Shown in pieces: positions 16,478 through 25,656 of a DNA stretch of 49,934 nt. The DNA lies in the NCBI GenBank assembly GCA_913061185.1, contig CAJXTI010000024.1, positions 1 through 49,934 on the forward strand. Reading direction: 5' to 3'. The position numbers were made by a program, and so were the translations under genes. A model generated the notes under the pieces. That model had not been told where the DNA came from, made no database searches, and worked only from the letters and a program-made list of their open reading frames with translations. Origin of the DNA: an uncultured Oceanobacter sp. (lineage in GTDB: Bacteria; Pseudomonadota; Gammaproteobacteria; Pseudomonadales; Oceanobacteraceae). Positions within the stretch are counted from its first letter, which is position 1, and each line of letters opens with the position of its first letter.

Positions 16478-18106
16478 CTATTTGCTCTGTTCTTCATTCA
16501 TATGTAACGCCATGGCCTCGGCGATTTTGATGCCGTCGATGGCTGCTGACATAATACCACCGGCATAGCCCGCGCCTTCTCCGGCCGGATATAGCCCCTG
16601 AGTATTGATGCTTTGCAGAGTGTTGTTGTCGCGCTTGATACTGATGGGCGCAGAGGTGCGGGTTTCAACACCAGTGAGCAGGGCGCCATCAAACGAGAAG
16701 CCCTTGATTTTCTTGTTGAATTCCGGGATTGCTTCGCGAATGGCCTCAATACAGAAGTCGGGCAAGGCGTCAGATAAATCCGTCAGCTTGATACCGGGTT
16801 TGAACGATGGCTGCACCGTGCCCAATTGCTCAGATTTTTCGTCGCGCAGGAAAGCGCCAACGGTTTGCGCCGGGGCATCGTAGTTGCTGCCGCCCATAAT
16901 ATAGGCATGGCTCTCTAGCTGACGTTGCAACTCAATGCCTGCCAGCGGCCCACCGGGGTAATCCGACGGATCAATCCCGACCACGACTGCGCTGTTGGCG
17001 TTACGCTCGTTGCGTGAGTACTGGCTCATACCATTGGTGACCACGCGGTTTTCTTCCGAGGTGGCTGCGACCACCGTACCGCCAGGGCACATACAAAAGC
17101 TGTATACCGAGCGGCCATTCTTGCAGTGATGGACCAGCTTGTAGTCGGCGGCCCCTAATATCGGGTTGCCTGCGTTTGGACCAAAACGGGCCTGGTCGAT
17201 GACAGACTGCTCGTGTTCGATACGAAAACCGATCGAAAACGGCTTGGCTTCTATATAGACGCCTTTGTTGAGCAACATCTCAAAGGTATCGCGGGCGCTA
17301 TGGCCAACCGCCAGTGCGATGTGCCGGGATGCGATATGTTCACCATCGTCCAGCTCACTCTTGTTCAGAGTAACACCCGTTACCTGACCGTTTTTAATGT
17401 GCAGGTCATCGACACGAGCACTGAAGCGTATTTCACCACCTAACTCAATGATGGTTGCCCGCATCTGTTCCACCATCGATACCAGCCTGAAAGTGCCGAT
17501 ATGGGGCTTGCTGACATACAGGATTTCGTCGGGCGCACCAGCTGCAACAAATTCTTCCAGCACTTTGCGGCTGTATTGTTTGGGGTCTTTTACCTGGCTA
17601 TACAGTTTGCCGTCGGAAAACGTCCCGGCACCGCCTTCGCCGAACTGTACGTTGGATTCGGTATTCAGTTCACGCTTGCGCCAAAAACCAAAGGTGTCTT
17701 TGGTGCGTTCGCGTACTTCCTTACCGCGTTCGAGAATCAGTGGTTTGTAACCCATTTGTGCCAACACCAGCCCGGCGAGTAAACCGCAGGGGCCGAAACC
17801 GATGATGATCGGACGCTCGGTCAGCGCATCAGGTGCTTTGGCAACCGGATGATAGTTGAGGTCGGGGGTTGCTTTGATGTTCTGGTTGTCGGCACATTTT
17901 TCCAGCAAGCCGGACTCATCTTGTACTTCGACATCCAGCGTATAGATCAACAGGATTCTGGTTTTTTTTCTGGCATCGTAGCCACGTCGAAAAATATCAA
18001 AGCGCACCAGTTGCTCAGCGTTGATATCCAGCATGGATACAATGGCGTTTTCCAGAGCCGCGTCATTGTGATCAAGAGGAAGCTGGATATTGGTCAGTCG
18101 AATCAT
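16478..18106 (-). CDS. NAD(P)/FAD-dependent oxidoreductase (COG2509)
   Basis: A 542-residue flavoprotein. An N-terminal domain of about 90 residues (IRLTNIQLPLDHNDAALENAI, RRGYDARKKTRILLIYTLD) precedes the FAD Rossmann fold: PIIIGFGPCGLLAGLVLAQMG then LILERG. Family landmarks follow: NVQFGEGGAGTFSDGKLYS, SYKPHIGT-like SKPHIGTF, and MCPGGTVVAA. The C-terminus has LYPAGEGAGYAGGIMSAAIDG. This is the 'uncharacterised FAD-dependent dehydrogenase' family, common in bacteria but without a firmly known substrate. Length and motifs are complete. It probably shares a transcript with the small gene downstream at 15938. Confidence 0.87.
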   Translation of the reverse strand: MIRLTNIQLPLDHNDAALENAIVSMLDINAEQLVRFDIFRRGYDARKKTRILLIYTLDVEVQDESGLLEKCADNQNIKATPDLNYHPVAKAPDALTERPIIIGFGPCGLLAGLVLAQMGYKPLILERGKEVRERTKDTFGFWRKRELNTESNVQFGEGGAGTFSDGKLYSQVKDPKQYSRKVLEEFVAAGAPDEILYVSKPHIGTFRLVSMVEQMRATIIELGGEIRFSARVDDLHIKNGQVTGVTLNKSELDDGEHIASRHIALAVGHSARDTFEMLLNKGVYIEAKPFSIGFRIEHEQSVIDQARFGPNAGNPILGAADYKLVHHCKNGRSVYSFCMCPGGTVVAATSEENRVVTNGMSQYSRNERNANSAVVVGIDPSDYPGGPLAGIELQRQLESHAYIMGGSNYDAPAQTVGAFLRDEKSEQLGTVQPSFKPGIKLTDLSDALPDFCIEAIREAIPEFNKKIKGFSFDGALLTGVETRTSAPISIKRDNNTLQSINTQGLYPAGEGAGYAGGIMSAAIDGIKIAEAMALHMNEEQSK

Positions 18107-18439
18107 AGGAAGTATCAGTGCCCGGAGCGGTGGGGTTTGGATGATGATGAATAAGCGAACGCAAATTTTACGGTAGTTTGATTAAAAAATCTGCCCGTAG
18201 ACGCGAGTGGCAGTGCGGATCTGTGTGCCGGGTAATCACTTCATCGATAGGCCTGGTAAGTCTTTCTAATGTCAGGAACCATCCGGTTTTTGTGTAGCGA
18301 TGCAAATGTATGCAATACCCAGGGTACTGCCGTTTTCAGCTGCGGTTTGTTCCCTATACTCGGCGCAACGCTGGTGATTTGATCCAACCAGCAACTGACC
18401 CTGGTTCAAGGGGTGATGGGTGATTTACAGGAGAAAACC
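18107..18439. promoter_or_regulatory. Divergent upstream region with a candidate promoter for the Spy-like gene
   Basis: These 333 bases separate the minus-strand flavoprotein from the plus-strand Spy-like gene. TATACT (18355-18360) with TTTTCA 16 bp upstream (18333-18338) is a plausible sigma-70 promoter about 80 bp from the start codon. No CpxR-type repeat was recognised with confidence. Confidence 0.4.
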
Positions 18440-19021
18440 ATGATTAATGCTTTTACCAACTCCCGCAAAGCGCTTGCGGGTAGTGTTTTGGCGATTCTGC
18501 TCGGTGCTGTATCGGTGGCCGCGACAGCGGATGATGACCGGCCTGAGCGGGATGACGGTATGAAGGGGCATGCCTGTTTCGATGGCAGGGATCGGGATGG
18601 CAGGAATGGCGGCGGCCGTCATATGCGTCATGCCGATACCGACAATATGAGACCCGGCATGATGTCAATGGGGCCAGGCATGATGCCAATGGGCCGGATG
18701 GGAGAAGAGCGCGAATTGGTCTGGCGTGATCTTGATCTGACCGATGGGCAGCGGGCAGATATGACCGGTATTCGCGATAAAATGCGCAAGGATCACTGGG
18801 CTGTTACCGGTGCAATGATGGACATACACAACACAATCCGTGATTTGTACGCTGCTGAAAAGTTTGACGAAAAAGCCCTCAACAAGGCGTATGGCAAGCT
18901 GGCGGAACTGCAACAGCAAATGTTTCTGATCGGCACTCAGGCAAAAACCAAAATGATGGCCTTGCTGTCGTCGGAACAACGTCAGCAACTGATGGATAAA
19001 AAACACGCATTTCGAGACTGA
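18440..19021 (+). CDS. Spy/CpxP-family periplasmic chaperone-like protein
   Basis: A 193-residue exported protein. Signal peptide MINAFTNSRKALAGSVLAIL ends after ATA. A Met/Gly/His/Asp-rich segment follows (residues ~30-80, with GMMSMGPGMMPMG), which could bind metal. The helical Spy/CpxP core comes next, with both LTxxQ-like motifs: LTDGQRADM, and LLSSEQRQQL near the C-terminus. CpxP/Spy proteins buffer envelope stress by binding unfolded proteins, or the CpxA sensor. ATG 18440 has CAGGAGA 5 nt upstream, better than the in-frame ATG at 18413. No Cpx two-component genes are in the window. Confidence 0.82.
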   Translation: MINAFTNSRKALAGSVLAILLGAVSVAATADDDRPERDDGMKGHACFDGRDRDGRNGGGRHMRHADTDNMRPGMMSMGPGMMPMGRMGEERELVWRDLDLTDGQRADMTGIRDKMRKDHWAVTGAMMDIHNTIRDLYAAEKFDEKALNKAYGKLAELQQQMFLIGTQAKTKMMALLSSEQRQQLMDKKHAFRD

Positions 19022-19432
19022 CGGATCGTCGTCCCTGATTGCTGCTCTGGCTCCATGTGTCTGCATGGGGTCACGACGGGCAAGTCCATTCTCAGCGATT
19101 GTTGCCTTGTCCTTTTCGTCATCGCTGGTGACACCTTTAAAGGTAAAGGCCGAGAAAAACGGAGAAAGGTATTTTATGGATGAATATTCTTCAGGGTTTA
19201 CAGGCAGCTATGTTACTCGGGTTGGCCATCGTTGATGGCAGTTTTAGGCTGAAATGCCCGGTATATCAGACATTGCTGATTGATGGGTCAGGCTCATTTT
19301 GAAACATGCATTGATTTTTAATATAAATGCTTAGTTTTTCTCATGATTCTACTGAAAAAGGATCGCTTTTTAAAAGAGTGGCTCAGACTTAGTATGCTCG
19401 CATCAACCAGCCAATCACCCGGAGCGACTCTC
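19022..19432. other. Intergenic region with a palindrome and doubtful mini-ORFs
   Basis: A perfect 12-bp palindrome ACCTTTAAAGGT lies at 19133-19144. A purine-rich GGAGAAAGGT (19161-19170) precedes two overlapping short frames, at 19176 (19 codons) and 19180 (40 codons, starting MNILQGLQAAMLLGLAIVDG). The second is hydrophobic and could be a small membrane peptide, but the support is weak and it is not called as a gene. Confidence 0.35.
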
Positions 19433-19621
19433 ATGAACAACAACGAAACCAATACCACTACCCAAGCTAACGACACTATTGAACGCAGCATTGCTGAAGC
19501 GCGCGAATTACGCACTGAATATCTGGCTGAAATCATGTCTGGCGCCGCCGCAAGTTTTGGCGTTATGTTCAGCATCAAGGATGTATTCAGCAAGGTAGCA
19601 AAAACCAAATTCAGCCACTAA
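19433..19621 (+). CDS. Small hypothetical protein, 62 residues
   Basis: A 62-residue product beginning MNNNETNTTTQANDTIERSI with a central amphipathic stretch (IAEARELRTEYLAEIMSGAA) and a basic end (KVAKTKFSH). GGAG lies 9 nt before the ATG at 19433, and the longer frame from 19343 lacks such a site. The pattern of an Asn/Thr-rich start followed by an 'EAR.LR.EYLAE' helix resembles small, poorly described proteobacterial proteins with RSP_7527-like character, but this is weak. Two hairpins follow the stop codon. Confidence 0.55.
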   Translation: MNNNETNTTTQANDTIERSIAEARELRTEYLAEIMSGAAASFGVMFSIKDVFSKVAKTKFSH

Positions 19622-19683
19622 GGGCAATGGCAGGGCAGCGTTAAGCTATGCCTTGCGATAAGCAGTAAAACAGGTGATTGGCC

Positions 19684-19720
19684 GACTGTGAGGATCACCC
19701 CACAGTCAGGCTCAAGCCTG
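19684..19720. terminator. Paired hairpins between converging genes
   Basis: GACTGTG (19684-19690) pairs with CACAGTC (19701-19707). Immediately after, AGGCT-CA-AGCCT forms a short second stem. They lie between the plus-strand small gene and the minus-strand aldehyde dehydrogenase and probably terminate one or both. Confidence 0.5.
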
Positions 19721-19823
19721 AGATACCATTTTTGCCAGTTCTGTTGAACACTCCCTTCAAAGACCTTCTCCCTGATTCTGTTTGCCAGCCGTTGTGGCTG
19801 ACTCTGCCATTTATTGTTTCTCG

Positions 19824-21308
19824 TTAGCCTAATGTGATCCAGGTTGTTTTCAGCTGGGTAAACTTGTCGATGGCATGCAGCGACAGGTCACGGCCGAAAC
19901 CTGACTGTTTGTAGCCACCAAATGGCACACTGTAGTCAATCGCATCCATGGCGTTCACCGAGACGGTGCCGGCCCGCAAACGGCGAGAGACGCGATAAGC
20001 GCGATTGATATTCAGTGTCCAGACCGAAGCAGCCAGGCCATAAATAGAGTCGTTGGCGATGCTGATCGCTTCCTCCTCATTTTCAAAAGCCATAACGGCG
20101 GCGACTGGGCCAAAGACTTCGTCCTGGGCAATGGCGAGATCCGTTGACACCTTGCCAAAGACTGTTGGCTCAACCAGACAAGATGACTCATCTCCCAAGC
20201 CGCCGGTCAGCAGCTCCGCCCCTTGGTTGATGGCTGTGCGGATATGGGATCGAACATTGGCAGCGTGGTTGGCATCAACCAGAGCACCCACTTGCGTGGT
20301 CGGGTCGAGGGGATCACCGACTGCCATCGCTTTGGCCTTGGCAACAAATTTCTCAACGAACACATCGTAGATACTCTTTTCCACCAGAATGCGGGAGTTG
20401 GCGGAGCACACTTCACCCTGGTTAAAGAAAATACCCAGCGCGGCATGTTCGACAGCAGCCTCCAGATCACAATCGGCAAAAATCAGATTCGGGCTTTTAC
20501 CGCCGGTTTCTGGCCATACCTGTTTCATATTGGACTGGGCTGAGTAACTCATAAACAGCTTGCCGACGGCGGTAGAACCGGTAAAGGCGACGCAGTCGAC
20601 ATCCATATGCAGACCGAGTGCCTTGCCGACGACATCGCCGTAACCGGTCACCACGTTCAGTACGCCATCGGGCAAACCAGCTTCTTTGGCCAGTTCCGCC
20701 AGTTTCAGTGCGGTCATCGGGGATTGTTCGGCGGGTTTCAGGATCACGGAGTTACCGCTGATCAGCGCTGGAGCCAGTTTCCAGGCGGCGATATCGAGTG
20801 GGAAATTCCACGGCACAATGGCGGCCACTACGCCCACCGGCTCACGGGTAATGGTGGCGATATTGGCACTGTTGGTGGGGGCGACTTCACCATAGAGTTT
20901 GTCGATGGCTTCGGCGTACCATTCAAAACATCCGGCGGCACCGGGGATATCAATGTTGTAGCAGTCCATCACTGGTTTGCCGACGTTGAGGGATTCCATC
21001 AAGGCAAAGGTTTCGCGCTGTTGCAGAATCAGCATCGCCAGTTTTTTCAGCACCGCTTTACGCTCTGCCGGTGACTGATCGGCCCATACGCCGGATGCAA
21101 AAGTAGCTTTGGCGGCCCCGACTGCGCGATCCACATCGTCGGTGCTACAGGCTGTTGTAGCGGTCAGTGTTGCGCCGGTGGCAGGGTTGATGGTGTCGTA
21201 GGTGGCACCGTCACTGGCGTCAACATATTCACCGTTAATCCATGCCTGTCTGGGCATGTTTAGCTGCTGTTGCTGCTCTAACCAGTACTGTTTGCTGAAG
21301 CGTGTCAT
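19824..21308 (-). CDS. Aldehyde dehydrogenase, PuuC-like
   Basis: An NAD(P)-dependent aldehyde dehydrogenase of 494 residues. It resembles PuuC (gamma-glutamyl-gamma-aminobutyraldehyde dehydrogenase) in its start (FSKQYWLEQQQQL) and in its end (VPFGGYKQSGFGRDLSLHAI then FTQLKTTWI). Active-site elements are VPWNFPL, the glutamate in WPETGGKSPN, and the nucleophile Cys301 in NQGEVCSANSR. Putative substrates are omega-aminoaldehydes or betaine aldehyde. ATG 21308 is used, with a GAGG just upstream; the extension to 21344 is unlike the family. It lies beside, and diverges from, the FMO-led gene set, so it probably oxidises the aldehyde made in that pathway. Confidence 0.85.
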   Translation of the reverse strand: MTRFSKQYWLEQQQQLNMPRQAWINGEYVDASDGATYDTINPATGATLTATTACSTDDVDRAVGAAKATFASGVWADQSPAERKAVLKKLAMLILQQRETFALMESLNVGKPVMDCYNIDIPGAAGCFEWYAEAIDKLYGEVAPTNSANIATITREPVGVVAAIVPWNFPLDIAAWKLAPALISGNSVILKPAEQSPMTALKLAELAKEAGLPDGVLNVVTGYGDVVGKALGLHMDVDCVAFTGSTAVGKLFMSYSAQSNMKQVWPETGGKSPNLIFADCDLEAAVEHAALGIFFNQGEVCSANSRILVEKSIYDVFVEKFVAKAKAMAVGDPLDPTTQVGALVDANHAANVRSHIRTAINQGAELLTGGLGDESSCLVEPTVFGKVSTDLAIAQDEVFGPVAAVMAFENEEEAISIANDSIYGLAASVWTLNINRAYRVSRRLRAGTVSVNAMDAIDYSVPFGGYKQSGFGRDLSLHAIDKFTQLKTTWITLG

Positions 21309-21853
21309 AGTGCCCTCGGGTAATACGAGCGGGCACATCCCCAAACCGCCGTGCTCGACAATAAAATATTAACCATCGTTCGCGGCGTTTTTGAATGCGC
21401 TCTGAAAATACGTGTAATCCAAACAGAGGCTAATCGAGTCATCGCGTCTTTAAAATACATTTTACCTGACCACTGCATTGTATTTTTCTATAAAGAAACC
21501 CTGACTGTTTATTGTTCAGCCTTGCGCCAGCGGCTGATTCACGGCAGATATTTCTGGATCAGTATTATCAATGCAGCTTTATAAATAAAAATATTTTAAG
21601 GCATTCCATTTTCTTCCTAGTCTCGGTCAATAGCTTCAGTCAGGGCGTTATCTGAAGGTCAAACCGACACTCCAGCACCTGGCCCGTCACAGAATATGGG
21701 TTTGGTGTCGCTGTGGGGTGTCGGCCTGGTCTTTTAATGCTCTGCCTGACGAACAGAAATCCGCTGCGGACATCGCCGTCAGCGAGGCTGGCTGTAAGCG
21801 CGCTGTCTTTTCACGTAGCAGCGCTTCTGATTAATGATGAGACTGGCAGAGTT
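21309..21853. other. Divergent regulatory spacer between aldehyde dehydrogenase and FMO genes
   Basis: These 545 bases hold no convincing gene. A 77-codon frame at 21351-21584 has no Shine-Dalgarno site and no family resemblance. The left two thirds are AT-rich (for instance 21575-21600), a likely place for promoters of both divergent units. No clear operator repeat was identified. Confidence 0.4.
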
Positions 21854-23119
21854 ATGACAACCCATACCCTTGATATCGATACGCTAGTTGTTGGCGCAGG
21901 TCAGGCGGGTATCGCCATCAGCGAACACCTGACCAAACTGGATATTCCCCACCTGATACTGGAACGCAACCGAATAGCCGAGCGCTGGCGCAGTCAGCGG
22001 TGGGATTCTTTGGTTGCCAATGGCCCCGTCTGGCACGACCGGTTTCCCGGTCTGCAATTTCAGGATATGGCACCCGATGAATTTGCCGCCAAAGAACGTG
22101 TCGCCGATTACTTTGTTGAATACGCCAGAAAAATGAATGCACCGGTTCGAACCGGTGTTGAGGTGACGCGAGTCACTCGTAATAGGAACCGTGCCGGGTT
22201 CACCATAGAGACATCCGATGGCGTCATCACGGCCCATCATGTAGTGGCGGCTACAGGGCCATTTCAGCAACCGCTGATCCCGGCTATTGCGCCTGCCGAT
22301 GACTCGATATTACAAATCCATTCGGCTGAATACCGCAATCCACCGCAATTACCCGCAGGGAATGTGCTGGTGGTGGGTGCCGGTTCTTCCGGGGTGCAAA
22401 TTGCCGATGAACTGCAACGCTCTGGCAAACAGGTCTATCTGTCTGTTGGTGCCCATGACCGTCCGCCACGCGCTTATCGTAACCGCGATTTTGTCTGGTG
22501 GCTGGGAGTTCTGGGGTTGTGGGACGCGGAGGAAGTTAGCCCCGGCAAAGAGCACGTTACCATTGCCGTCAGTGGTGCCCGAGGTGGCCATACCATTGAT
22601 TTTCGTCGTCTGGCACAACAGGGCATGACACTGGTGGGGTTGACCAAAACATTTCATAACGGCCGCGCCATCTTTGCCAACAATCTGTGCGACAACATCC
22701 GTAACGGCGATGAAAACTACTTCTCGTTGCTGGATGCAGCGGATGCCTATATCGAACGTAATGGGCTGGATCTGCCGCCAGAGCCGGAAGCCAGAATCAT
22801 GCTGCCAGATCCGCAATGCATGACCAATCCCTTGCTTGAGCTTGACCTGAAGGCGGCGGGTATTACCTCCATCATCTGGGCGACCGGTTTCAGCCAGGAT
22901 TTTAGCTGGCTGCAGGTGGATGCGTTTGATGAGCAGGGCAAACCCCGCCACCAACGTGGCGTATCGAGTGAACCCGGTGTGTATTTTGTCGGCTTGCCAT
23001 GGCTGTCGCGTCGAGGATCGACCTTTATCTGGGGTGTGTGGCATGACGCCAAACACATCGCTGATCACATTGGGACCCAGCGCAAGTATGCAGACTACAA
23101 GGATGCTGCACAGCGTTAA
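21854..23119 (+). CDS. FMO-like NAD(P)/FAD-dependent monooxygenase (CzcO family)
   Basis: A flavin-containing monooxygenase-like protein of 421 residues. The FAD motif DTLVVGAGQAGIAISEHL is at the N-terminus, followed by LERNRIAERWRSQRWDSL. A second Rossmann motif for NADPH, VLVVGAGSSGVQIADEL, is near residue 172. The ATGF box (WATGFSQDF) is near residue 345. Such enzymes oxygenate amines or sulphides, or act as Baeyer-Villiger enzymes. ATG 21854 was chosen because the FAD motif normally starts within 15 residues of the N-terminus; the frame extends to 21713. It heads a plus-strand set with Rid, DUF1028 and ArgE-like genes. Confidence 0.85.
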   Translation: MTTHTLDIDTLVVGAGQAGIAISEHLTKLDIPHLILERNRIAERWRSQRWDSLVANGPVWHDRFPGLQFQDMAPDEFAAKERVADYFVEYARKMNAPVRTGVEVTRVTRNRNRAGFTIETSDGVITAHHVVAATGPFQQPLIPAIAPADDSILQIHSAEYRNPPQLPAGNVLVVGAGSSGVQIADELQRSGKQVYLSVGAHDRPPRAYRNRDFVWWLGVLGLWDAEEVSPGKEHVTIAVSGARGGHTIDFRRLAQQGMTLVGLTKTFHNGRAIFANNLCDNIRNGDENYFSLLDAADAYIERNGLDLPPEPEARIMLPDPQCMTNPLLELDLKAAGITSIIWATGFSQDFSWLQVDAFDEQGKPRHQRGVSSEPGVYFVGLPWLSRRGSTFIWGVWHDAKHIADHIGTQRKYADYKDAAQR

Positions 23120-23227
23120 CTGCATGCTCAACCCGGTGGCGCTGATGCCGCACGATCATCATCGCCATCGACTCTTGTTACCAGCCTGATTGCGCGGGTT
23201 ATTTTCTTGTTTATTCGGAGCCGATAG

Positions 23228-23659
23228 ATGCCGACACACACTCGTATACGTATGTTTAACACCCGAGAGACCTACCCGAACCAGAGTCTTGACAATGATC
23301 TCTGCCAGGCGGTGAAAGCAGGCAATACCGTGTATCTCCGAGGGCAGGTCGGGACGGACTTTAACGGCAAGCTGATTGGTCTGGGGGATCCTCGTGCCCA
23401 AGCGGAACAGGCGATGAAAAACGTCCAGCAGTTACTGCAAGAAGCCGGATCTGATCTCTCTCATATCGTCAAAACCACCACCTATATTACCGACCCCCGG
23501 TTTCGTGAAGCGGTGTATCAAGAAACCGGCAAATGGCTGAAAGGCGTTTTTCCGATCTCAACCGGACTGGTGGTCGCCGGGTTGGGCCAGCCTGAATGGC
23601 TGATGGAAATTGATGTGATTGCTGTTATTCCCGATACGGTGGCAGGGGAAGCTCGATGA
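23228..23659 (+). CDS. Rid (YjgF/YER057c/UK114) family protein lacking the usual arginine
   Basis: A 143-residue trimeric-type Rid protein with AGNTVYLRGQVGTDFNGKL, an EQAMKNVQQLLQEAGSDL helix, and LMEIDVIAV at the end. In RidA and Rid1-3 enzymes the catalytic arginine lies in 'PARS' before the last strand. Here the segment reads FPISTGLVV, so that residue is replaced. By analogy with the Arg-less Rid4-7 groups, it may not be a 2-aminoacrylate deaminase and may serve a pathway-specific role. It has a CGGAG site before the ATG. Its stop overlaps the DUF1028 start by 4 bp (ATGA), so translation is coupled. Confidence 0.85.
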   Translation: MPTHTRIRMFNTRETYPNQSLDNDLCQAVKAGNTVYLRGQVGTDFNGKLIGLGDPRAQAEQAMKNVQQLLQEAGSDLSHIVKTTTYITDPRFREAVYQETGKWLKGVFPISTGLVVAGLGQPEWLMEIDVIAVIPDTVAGEAR

Positions 23660-24327
23660 CCTTTTCCGTTGCGGGGATCTGCCAGGACACCGGCATGGTC
23701 GGTTGTGCCATTACATCATCCAGCATTTGCGTCGCCAGTCGTTGTGCCTACACCCGCTCAGGTGTCGGGGTGGCGTTGAGCCAGAATGTCACCAACCCTG
23801 ATCTGGGGCCACTGGCCTTGCACTATATGGCACAGGGCTGTGCCCCGGATGAAGTGTTGAAGTATCTGCAGCAGGCTGACCGTTATCTCGACTGGCGCCA
23901 GGTGGGCGTGCTGGATGCGCAGGGTCGGGGCATTACCTTCAGTGGCAAAGAAGCATTAGGCATCAATGCGACTCGGGTCGGGCAACACTGTCTCGCCATG
24001 GGTAACCTGCTGGCCAGTACCCATGTGCCAGATGTCATGATCGATGCTTTTGAGCACTCAACCGGTCATTTGGCTGAACGTCTGCTGATCGCTTTGGAAG
24101 CGGGTCTGAAAGCTGGTGGCGAAATGGGGCCGGTATTTTCCGCCGGTCTACAAGTCAGTGCTGAGCCGGATTGGCCCGTGGTGGATTTACGCGTGGACTG
24201 GCACGTAAGCCCGATTCATGAGTTGCGAATGGTCTGGGAGCAGTATCAGCCGCAAATTGACGATTATGTGAAGCGGGCCAAACAACCGGCTGATGCCAGT
24301 GCGTTTGGTGTGCCGGGTAACGAATAA
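23656..24327 (+). CDS. DUF1028 family protein (Ntn-hydrolase-like)
   Basis: A 223-residue protein of the DUF1028 family, predicted to adopt an Ntn-hydrolase-like fold. The N-terminus TFSVAGICQDTGMVGCAITSSS is the family signature: the residue after Met and the strand following it. GVGVALSQNVTNPDLGP and the central LDWRQVGVLDAQGRG support the call. The biochemical activity is not established; amidase activity is a guess. It overlaps the rid gene by ATGA and is followed 43 bp later by the ArgE-like gene, so the set looks like one operon. This Rid-DUF1028-M20 arrangement recurs in bacterial catabolic clusters. Confidence 0.82.
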   Translation: MTFSVAGICQDTGMVGCAITSSSICVASRCAYTRSGVGVALSQNVTNPDLGPLALHYMAQGCAPDEVLKYLQQADRYLDWRQVGVLDAQGRGITFSGKEALGINATRVGQHCLAMGNLLASTHVPDVMIDAFEHSTGHLAERLLIALEAGLKAGGEMGPVFSAGLQVSAEPDWPVVDLRVDWHVSPIHELRMVWEQYQPQIDDYVKRAKQPADASAFGVPGNE

Positions 24328-24370
24328 ATCGGCTTTTCAGCCTGTCCTTTAGCCACCCGATGAGACTGCT

Positions 24371-25552
24371 ATGGCAACAGCACTGACCCGCACACTGTTA
24401 GAAACGCTGATTGGTTTTGACACCACCAGTGTTCATTCCAACCTGGCGCTGATGCATTTTATTCAGAACTACCTTCAACAGCATGGCGTCGACAGTACGC
24501 TGATTCATGATGAGCGCGGCGAGAAAGCCAACCTCTACACCACTATTGGGCCGCAAGACATCCCTGGCGTGATGTTATCTGGCCATACCGATACGGTGCC
24601 GGTGGCGGGTCAGCACTGGCATTTCCCGCCGTTTGAACTGACTGCACAGCAAGGCCGCTGGTATGGCCGTGGCACCACCGATATGAAAGGTTTTATCGCC
24701 GTGGTGCTGGCTGCTGTGCCTGACATGGTGAAGCAGCCGTTAGTTATGCCAATCCATCTGGCATTTTCTTACGACGAGGAAATTGGTTGCCTGGGTGTCC
24801 GCAGGCTGATAGATACCGTTCAAACGCTGCCGATCCAACCGGCTATGGCGATTATTGGCGAACCCACCAGCATGCAAATTGTTACTGCCCACAAGGGCAA
24901 GCTGGCTGGCAAGGTGACGGTGACGGGCAAAGCCTGCCATTCCGGTATGGCTCCGCTTGGTGTTAATGCCGTCAACTACGCTGCCCGGATGGTGGTCTGG
25001 CTGGAACAGCTGGCACGCGATAAACAACACAATGGCCCGTTTGCCGATGGCTATGAAATTCCTTTCACCACGGTGCATACCGGTACGATTCAAGGTGGCA
25101 CGGCGTTGAATATCGTCCCTGAGCACTGTGAGTTTGTGTTTGAATTCCGCAACATCGCCACAGAATCACCGCAGGATCTCCTGGCGTTATTCAAGCAATA
25201 CGCCAACGAGTTGCAGCAAGAGATGCAAGCCCTTGATACTGGCTGTCGAATTGATTGCCGTATGACCAGTGAATATCCCGGTCTGACCACCGCCAGTGAT
25301 GCCGACGTCATTCATTTTGTGCGGCAACTGACGGATCAACCGGGTTTGCACACCATTAACTTTGGTACTGAAGGCGGCTTGTTTTGTCAGGCGCTGGGGA
25401 TTCCTACCGTGGTCTGCGGGCCGGGCAGTATGGATCAGGGCCACAAGCCGGACGAGTTTGTTGAAGCGGCCCAACTGGCACAGTGCGAAGTGATGATGCA
25501 GCGGCTGGTGGCGCTACTGGCAGAGCAAGCGGTATCCAGCCAAGCGGACTAG
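24371..25552 (+). CDS. ArgE/M20-family deacylase
   Basis: A dinuclear-zinc amidohydrolase of 393 residues, closest in pattern to acetylornithine deacetylase. Metal and catalytic sites are present: MLSGHTDTVPV (His, Asp), GRGTTDMKGF (bridging Asp), SYDEEIGCLG (catalytic Glu-Glu), IIGEPTS (Glu), and a late His in DQGHKPDEF. The dimerisation domain includes GKACHSGMAPLGVNA. ArgE proper belongs to arginine biosynthesis. Here the location downstream of FMO, Rid and DUF1028 suggests removal of an N-acyl group in a catabolic route, which is inference. It ends before a 7-bp minisatellite and the converging GMC gene. Confidence 0.82.
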   Translation: MATALTRTLLETLIGFDTTSVHSNLALMHFIQNYLQQHGVDSTLIHDERGEKANLYTTIGPQDIPGVMLSGHTDTVPVAGQHWHFPPFELTAQQGRWYGRGTTDMKGFIAVVLAAVPDMVKQPLVMPIHLAFSYDEEIGCLGVRRLIDTVQTLPIQPAMAIIGEPTSMQIVTAHKGKLAGKVTVTGKACHSGMAPLGVNAVNYAARMVVWLEQLARDKQHNGPFADGYEIPFTTVHTGTIQGGTALNIVPEHCEFVFEFRNIATESPQDLLALFKQYANELQQEMQALDTGCRIDCRMTSEYPGLTTASDADVIHFVRQLTDQPGLHTINFGTEGGLFCQALGIPTVVCGPGSMDQGHKPDEFVEAAQLAQCEVMMQRLVALLAEQAVSSQAD

Positions 25553-25571
25553 TCATGCGTGCATGTGGAGC

Positions 25572-25620
25572 TGTGAGATGTGAGATGTGAGATGTGAGAT
25601 GTGAGATGTGAGATGTGAGA
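25572..25620. repeat. Seven perfect copies of a 7-bp tandem repeat
   Basis: TGTGAGA is repeated seven times without error in the 104-bp gap between the converging ArgE-like and GMC genes. Its purity points to a recent, slippage-prone array. It is noncoding and too short and too regular to be a CRISPR. Confidence 0.95.
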
Positions 25621-25656
25621 TGAAGGGCAGGTGCGTAGTCATCCTGCCCATTGGTT

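Noticed and set aside
22349..23131. 260-codon minus-strand frame opposite the FMO gene
   Set aside because: No ribosome-binding site and no domain. It mirrors a well-supported flavoprotein.
25572..25620. CRISPR-like repeat
   Set aside because: The units are 7 bp and contiguous without spacers, so it is a simple tandem array.
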